DNA of 64,000 nucleotides from Telmatospirillum sp. J64-1 (GTDB lineage: Bacteria > Pseudomonadota > Alphaproteobacteria > Rhodospirillales > Magnetospirillaceae): NCBI RefSeq assembly GCF_006980715.1, contig NZ_SBHN01000007.1, positions 1 through 64,000 of the forward strand. The letters run 5' to 3'. The translations under genes were made by a program, and so were the position numbers. Shown here in pieces: positions 60,762-64,000 of this stretch (its first letter is position 1; each line of letters begins with the position of its first letter). The notes below the pieces were generated by a model. That model worked only from the letters and a program-made list of their open reading frames with translations. It was not told where the DNA came from and searched no databases.

Positions 60762-63537
60762 GAAAACCGGCAAACAAGGCGCGGGCAAGGTGATCCCGCG
60801 CGCCACCTACCGTCTTCAGTTCAGCAAGGATTTCGGCTTCCGCCGCGCCGCCGAACTGGCGCCCTATCTGGCCCGGCTGGGCGTCAGCCATGTCTATGCC
60901 TCGCCCTATCTCAAGGCCCGGCCCGGCAGCAGCCACGGCTACGACATCGTCGATCACAACGCCCTCAATCCCGAACTCGGCGGCACCGAGGATTACGAGG
61001 CCTTCGTCACCGCGCTCCGGCGGGCAGGACTGGGGCAGATCCTGGATTTCGTGCCCAACCATATGGGCGTCGGCGGAAGCGACAATCTGTGGTGGCTGGA
61101 CGTGCTGGAATGGGGCCAGGACTCGCCCTATGCCGGCTATTTCGACATCGACTGGGGGCCCGACCGCCGCTATCTGCACGGCAAGCTGCTGGTGCCCTTT
61201 CTCGGCGACCAGTATGGCGCGGTGCTCGATGCCGGGCAGCTGAAGCTGAAATACGATGCCGAGGCCGGCAGCTTCGCCGTCTGGGCCTACGACACCCACA
61301 AGATGCCCATCTGCCCGCTGCATTACGCCCGCATCCTGGGCGATGCCCATCTCGAACTGGAACGCCTGGGCGACGAATTCGCCGGTCTGCCCACCCATCG
61401 CCCCCATGTTCACCGCCATGCTGCCCATCTGAAGGCCCGGCTGGCGCAGCTGACGAGAGAGAGCGAGGACATCGCCCAGGCCGTCGCCGCCGCCGTGGAG
61501 TCCTTCAACGCGCAGCCCGACGCGCTGGATGCCCTTATCCAGGAACAGCACTGGCGCGCCGCCTATTTCCGCGTCGCCGCCGACGACATCAACTACCGCC
61601 GCTTCTTCAACATCAACGACCTGGCCGGCCTGCGCATGGAAGAGCCGGAACTGTTCGACCTGACCCATATCCTGGTCTTCAAGCTGATCGAGAACGGGGT
61701 GCTGGACGGCCTGCGCATCGACCATATCGACGGCCTGCTCGACCCCAAGCGGTATTGCGAGAGCCTGATCGAGAAGTCCCCCCGGCCCATCTATCTGGTC
61801 GTCGAGAAGATCCTCGCCCGCCACGAGCGCCTGCGCGAGGACTGGCCCATCGACGGCACCACCGGCTACGATTTCGCCAATCTGGTGGGCGGGCTGCTGG
61901 TCGATCCGGCGGGAGAGGAACCGCTCAGCCGCTTCTATGCCGACTTCACCGGCCAGGACCGCGACTTCGCCGACATCGTGCGCGATTGCAAGATCCGCAT
62001 CATGGAAAACGAAATGGCCAGCGAATTGAACGTGCTGGCCCGCGATGCCGCCCGTATCGCCCGCAGCAACCGCAAAAGCTGCGACTTCACCAACCATATC
62101 CTGCATACGGCGCTGAAGGAGATCATCGCCCGCTTTCCCGTCTATCGCACCTATATCGACGGCAGCGACCCCGACGAGGCCGACCGGCGCGACCTGGACT
62201 GGGCCATCACCCAGGCGAGGCGCGAGGAAAACGCCGCCGATGCCAGCGCCTTCGATTTCCTGCAGGCCCTGCTGACCACCGACCTGGTACGCGAACCGCG
62301 CAGCGGCTACAGCCGCCATGCGGTGGTGCGGCTGGCGATGAAGGTGCAGCAATATAGCGGCCCGGTCATGGCCAAGGGGCTGGAGGACACCGCCTTCTAC
62401 CGCTACAACCGGCTGGTCTCGCTCAACGAGGTGGGCGGCCATCCCGATCATTTCGGCGTGTCCGTCGCTGCCTTCCATGCCGCCAATGCCGAACGCCTGA
62501 AGCGCTGGCCCCACAACATGCTCGGCTCCTCGACCCATGACACCAAACGCGGCGAGGATACCCGCGCCCGCATCAACGTGCTGTCGGAAATGCCCGAGGA
62601 ATGGGAACGCCAGGTCAGCACCTGGAGCCGCCTGCTGCGCGCCCGCCGGGGCGACGTGGAAGGCACCGCCCCGCCCGACCGCAACGACGAATACCTCTTC
62701 TATCAATTGCTGCTGGGCGCCTGGCCCGCCGAGCTGACCGGCAGCGGCACCCCCTCGCCCGAGGCCATGGAGGATTTCGGGAAGCGCATCGAAGGCGCGA
62801 TGATGAAATCCATGCGCGAGGCCAAGCTGCACAGCAACTGGGCCGCGCCCAACATGGCCTATGAGGAGGCCATGTACGGCTTCATCCGCGACGCCCTGGA
62901 CGTGTCGCGCCACAACGCCTTCCTGGAAGCCTTCCTGCCCTTCCAGGAGCGGGTCGCCCAGCTTGGCGTCACCAACAGCCTGACCCAGACCCTGCTGAAA
63001 CTGACCGTGCCGGGCGTGCCCGACATTTATCAGGGCGCAGAATTGTGGGACCTCAGCCTCGTCGATCCCGACAACCGCCGCCCGGTGGATTACCGGAAAC
63101 GCATCGACATGCTGGAAAGGATCGGCACCTCTCCCCTGCCCGACCTTCTGGCCCATTGGCAGGACGGCGCGGCCAAGCTGGGCATGATCCTGCGCACGCT
63201 GGATCTGCGCCGCCGCCATCCGGACCTGTTCGCCCAGGGCAGCTACCACCCCATCGAGGCCAGCGGCGCGAAAGCCGACCATGCCTGCGCCTTCCTGCGC
63301 CAGACCGAAAGTGCGGCCATGCTGGTGGCGACGACACGGCTACCCGTGGGGCTGGAGGCACAAGGCTGGGGCGAAACGACGCTGCCCCTGCCCGAAGGCC
63401 ATGGTGGAAGCTGGCACAACCTCTTCACCGGCGAGACCGTCACGGCATCGGGGGAAAGCCTGCGCGCCGAAGCCCTGTTCGGCGGCTTCCCCGTCGCCCT
63501 GCTGGTCCCCGCCGGGATGGAGGACGGCCTTCGCTAA
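60754..63537 (+). CDS. treY: Maltooligosyl trehalose synthase
   Basis: A 927-residue GH13 enzyme. PRATYRLQFSKDFGFRRAAE, ASPYLKARPGSSHGYDIVDH, DFVPNHMGVGG, catalytic Asp in LDGLRIDHIDGLLDPKRY, Glu in YLVVEKILARHERLREDWP and SSTHDTKRGEDTRARI are all TreY motifs. It rearranges the reducing end of a glucan to a trehalosyl unit, which TreZ then releases; TreZ is not in the window. The stop overlaps the convergent folA stop by four bases. Confidence 0.97.
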   Translation: MTEKTGKQGAGKVIPRATYRLQFSKDFGFRRAAELAPYLARLGVSHVYASPYLKARPGSSHGYDIVDHNALNPELGGTEDYEAFVTALRRAGLGQILDFVPNHMGVGGSDNLWWLDVLEWGQDSPYAGYFDIDWGPDRRYLHGKLLVPFLGDQYGAVLDAGQLKLKYDAEAGSFAVWAYDTHKMPICPLHYARILGDAHLELERLGDEFAGLPTHRPHVHRHAAHLKARLAQLTRESEDIAQAVAAAVESFNAQPDALDALIQEQHWRAAYFRVAADDINYRRFFNINDLAGLRMEEPELFDLTHILVFKLIENGVLDGLRIDHIDGLLDPKRYCESLIEKSPRPIYLVVEKILARHERLREDWPIDGTTGYDFANLVGGLLVDPAGEEPLSRFYADFTGQDRDFADIVRDCKIRIMENEMASELNVLARDAARIARSNRKSCDFTNHILHTALKEIIARFPVYRTYIDGSDPDEADRRDLDWAITQARREENAADASAFDFLQALLTTDLVREPRSGYSRHAVVRLAMKVQQYSGPVMAKGLEDTAFYRYNRLVSLNEVGGHPDHFGVSVAAFHAANAERLKRWPHNMLGSSTHDTKRGEDTRARINVLSEMPEEWERQVSTWSRLLRARRGDVEGTAPPDRNDEYLFYQLLLGAWPAELTGSGTPSPEAMEDFGKRIEGAMMKSMREAKLHSNWAAPNMAYEEAMYGFIRDALDVSRHNAFLEAFLPFQERVAQLGVTNSLTQTLLKLTVPGVPDIYQGAELWDLSLVDPDNRRPVDYRKRIDMLERIGTSPLPDLLAHWQDGAAKLGMILRTLDLRRRHPDLFAQGSYHPIEASGAKADHACAFLRQTESAAMLVATTRLPVGLEAQGWGETTLPLPEGHGGSWHNLFTGETVTASGESLRAEALFGGFPVALLVPAGMEDGLR

Positions 63538-64000
63538 GCCCTTTCCAGCACCACAAAGCTGTAGGGCAGCGCGCCGTCGTCATGACGCTCGCGGAAGGTC
63601 TCGCGCCACTGGCCGCGGTCGATCTCCGGCAGGTAGACATCGCCCTCCACCTCGGCATGGACCTCCGTCAGGTAGAGGCGCCGCGCCAGGGGCAGGCATT
63701 CCCGGAAGATTTCCGCCCCGCCGATCACCATCACCTCGTCCCCGCCATCCAGCAGGGATTCAGCCTGATGGAGTCCGTCCTGCAGGGAATGGGCGACGGT
63801 GATGCCTTCGGCGGCGAAGGAGCGGTCGCGGGTGACGACAATATTGGGACGGCCCGGCAAGGGCTTGCCGATGGACTGGAAGGTCTTGCGGCCCATCACC
63901 ACCGGCTTGCCCAGCGTCTTGGCCTTGAACCATTTCAGGTCGCCGGGCAGATGCCAGGGCAATTGGTTGCCGCGCCCGATGACGCCATTCTCGGCGGCGG
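63534..64000 (-). CDS. folA: Dihydrofolate reductase (N-terminus beyond window)
   Basis: The frame runs off the right edge with ENGVIGRGNQLPWHLPGDLK, so only a handful of N-terminal residues are missing. GKPVVMGRKTFQSIGKPLPG, VMVIGGAEIFRECLPLARRL and the LTEVHAEVEGD region are standard DHFR; the catalytic Asp is that of LPGDLKWF. It reduces dihydrofolate with NADPH. Convergent with treY. Confidence 0.95.
   Translation of the reverse strand, partial: AAENGVIGRGNQLPWHLPGDLKWFKAKTLGKPVVMGRKTFQSIGKPLPGRPNIVVTRDRSFAAEGITVAHSLQDGLHQAESLLDGGDEVMVIGGAEIFRECLPLARRLYLTEVHAEVEGDVYLPEIDRGQWRETFRERHDDGALPYSFVVLERA

Overview
This is a gene-dense, high-GC bacterial chromosome segment. Gene content points to an alphaproteobacterium, probably of the Rhodospirillales kind: an Anbu proteasome operon, tripartite tricarboxylate transporters, short 4-nt ATGA/TTGA overlaps and GTG/TTG starts. 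That placement is inference from gene content only. I see no tRNA, rRNA, insertion sequence, prophage or CRISPR array. Nearly every kilobase is coding.

Layout. (1) 1-699: end of the electron transfer flavoprotein alpha gene with a terminator. (2) 894-4809, plus strand: the four-gene Anbu operon (ATP-grasp, alpha-E, transglutaminase-like, Anbu peptidase). (3) 4891-6490, minus: a small RTX-repeat protein and an unknown 122-aa protein. (4) 6551-14975, minus: a CPA2 antiporter followed by a nine-gene Mrp/Mbh-type antiporter operon. (5) 15007-18981, minus: sulfate ABC importer sbp-cysT-cysW-cysA. (6) 19233-25662, minus: dipeptide-type ABC importer dppABCFD with a hydantoin/Asp-Glu racemase as last gene, behind a promoter carrying a perfect 13-bp inverted repeat. 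(7) 26115-33908, minus: a LysR regulator, then a ThDP enzyme, a TctCBA transporter, a TauE/SafE exporter and an amidohydrolase, ending at a strong terminator. (8) 34098-40547, minus: an operon for a succinate dehydrogenase/fumarate reductase-like complex, a two-subunit class I fumarase-type hydratase and CoA-acylating methylmalonate-semialdehyde dehydrogenase. (9) 40755-45790: YeiH-type exporter, succinate-semialdehyde dehydrogenase, glycerate 2-kinase, and a divergent D-2-hydroxyacid dehydrogenase. (10) 45791-48360: a poorly annotated stretch with a 33-residue membrane microprotein, strong hairpins, a secreted metallo-beta-lactamase-fold hydrolase, a cupin and an interspersed repeat. (11) 48408-56970: a D-arabinose donor locus (ubiA-gtrA-dprE1-dprE2, minus) divergent from two membrane glycosyltransferase-like proteins and a secreted DUF4185 protein (plus). 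(12) 57100-63537, plus: maltokinase, 4-alpha-glucanotransferase and maltooligosyl-trehalose synthase. (13) 63534-64000, minus: dihydrofolate reductase, cut by the window edge.

The most interesting part is region 11. The four minus-strand genes match, subunit for subunit, the mycobacterial route from phosphoribosyl diphosphate to polyprenyl-phospho-D-arabinose, including the GtrA-family protein. Across the divergent promoter lie membrane proteins that could use such a lipid donor and a DUF4185 protein of the kind recently linked to D-arabinan cleavage. Together this suggests a complete make-and-trim system for a D-arabinose-containing surface glycan. Two other regions deserve attention. The antiporter operon has the gene order of membrane-bound hydrogenases but no hydrogenase. 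The flavoprotein of region 8 lacks the histidine that normally carries covalent FAD in succinate dehydrogenases.
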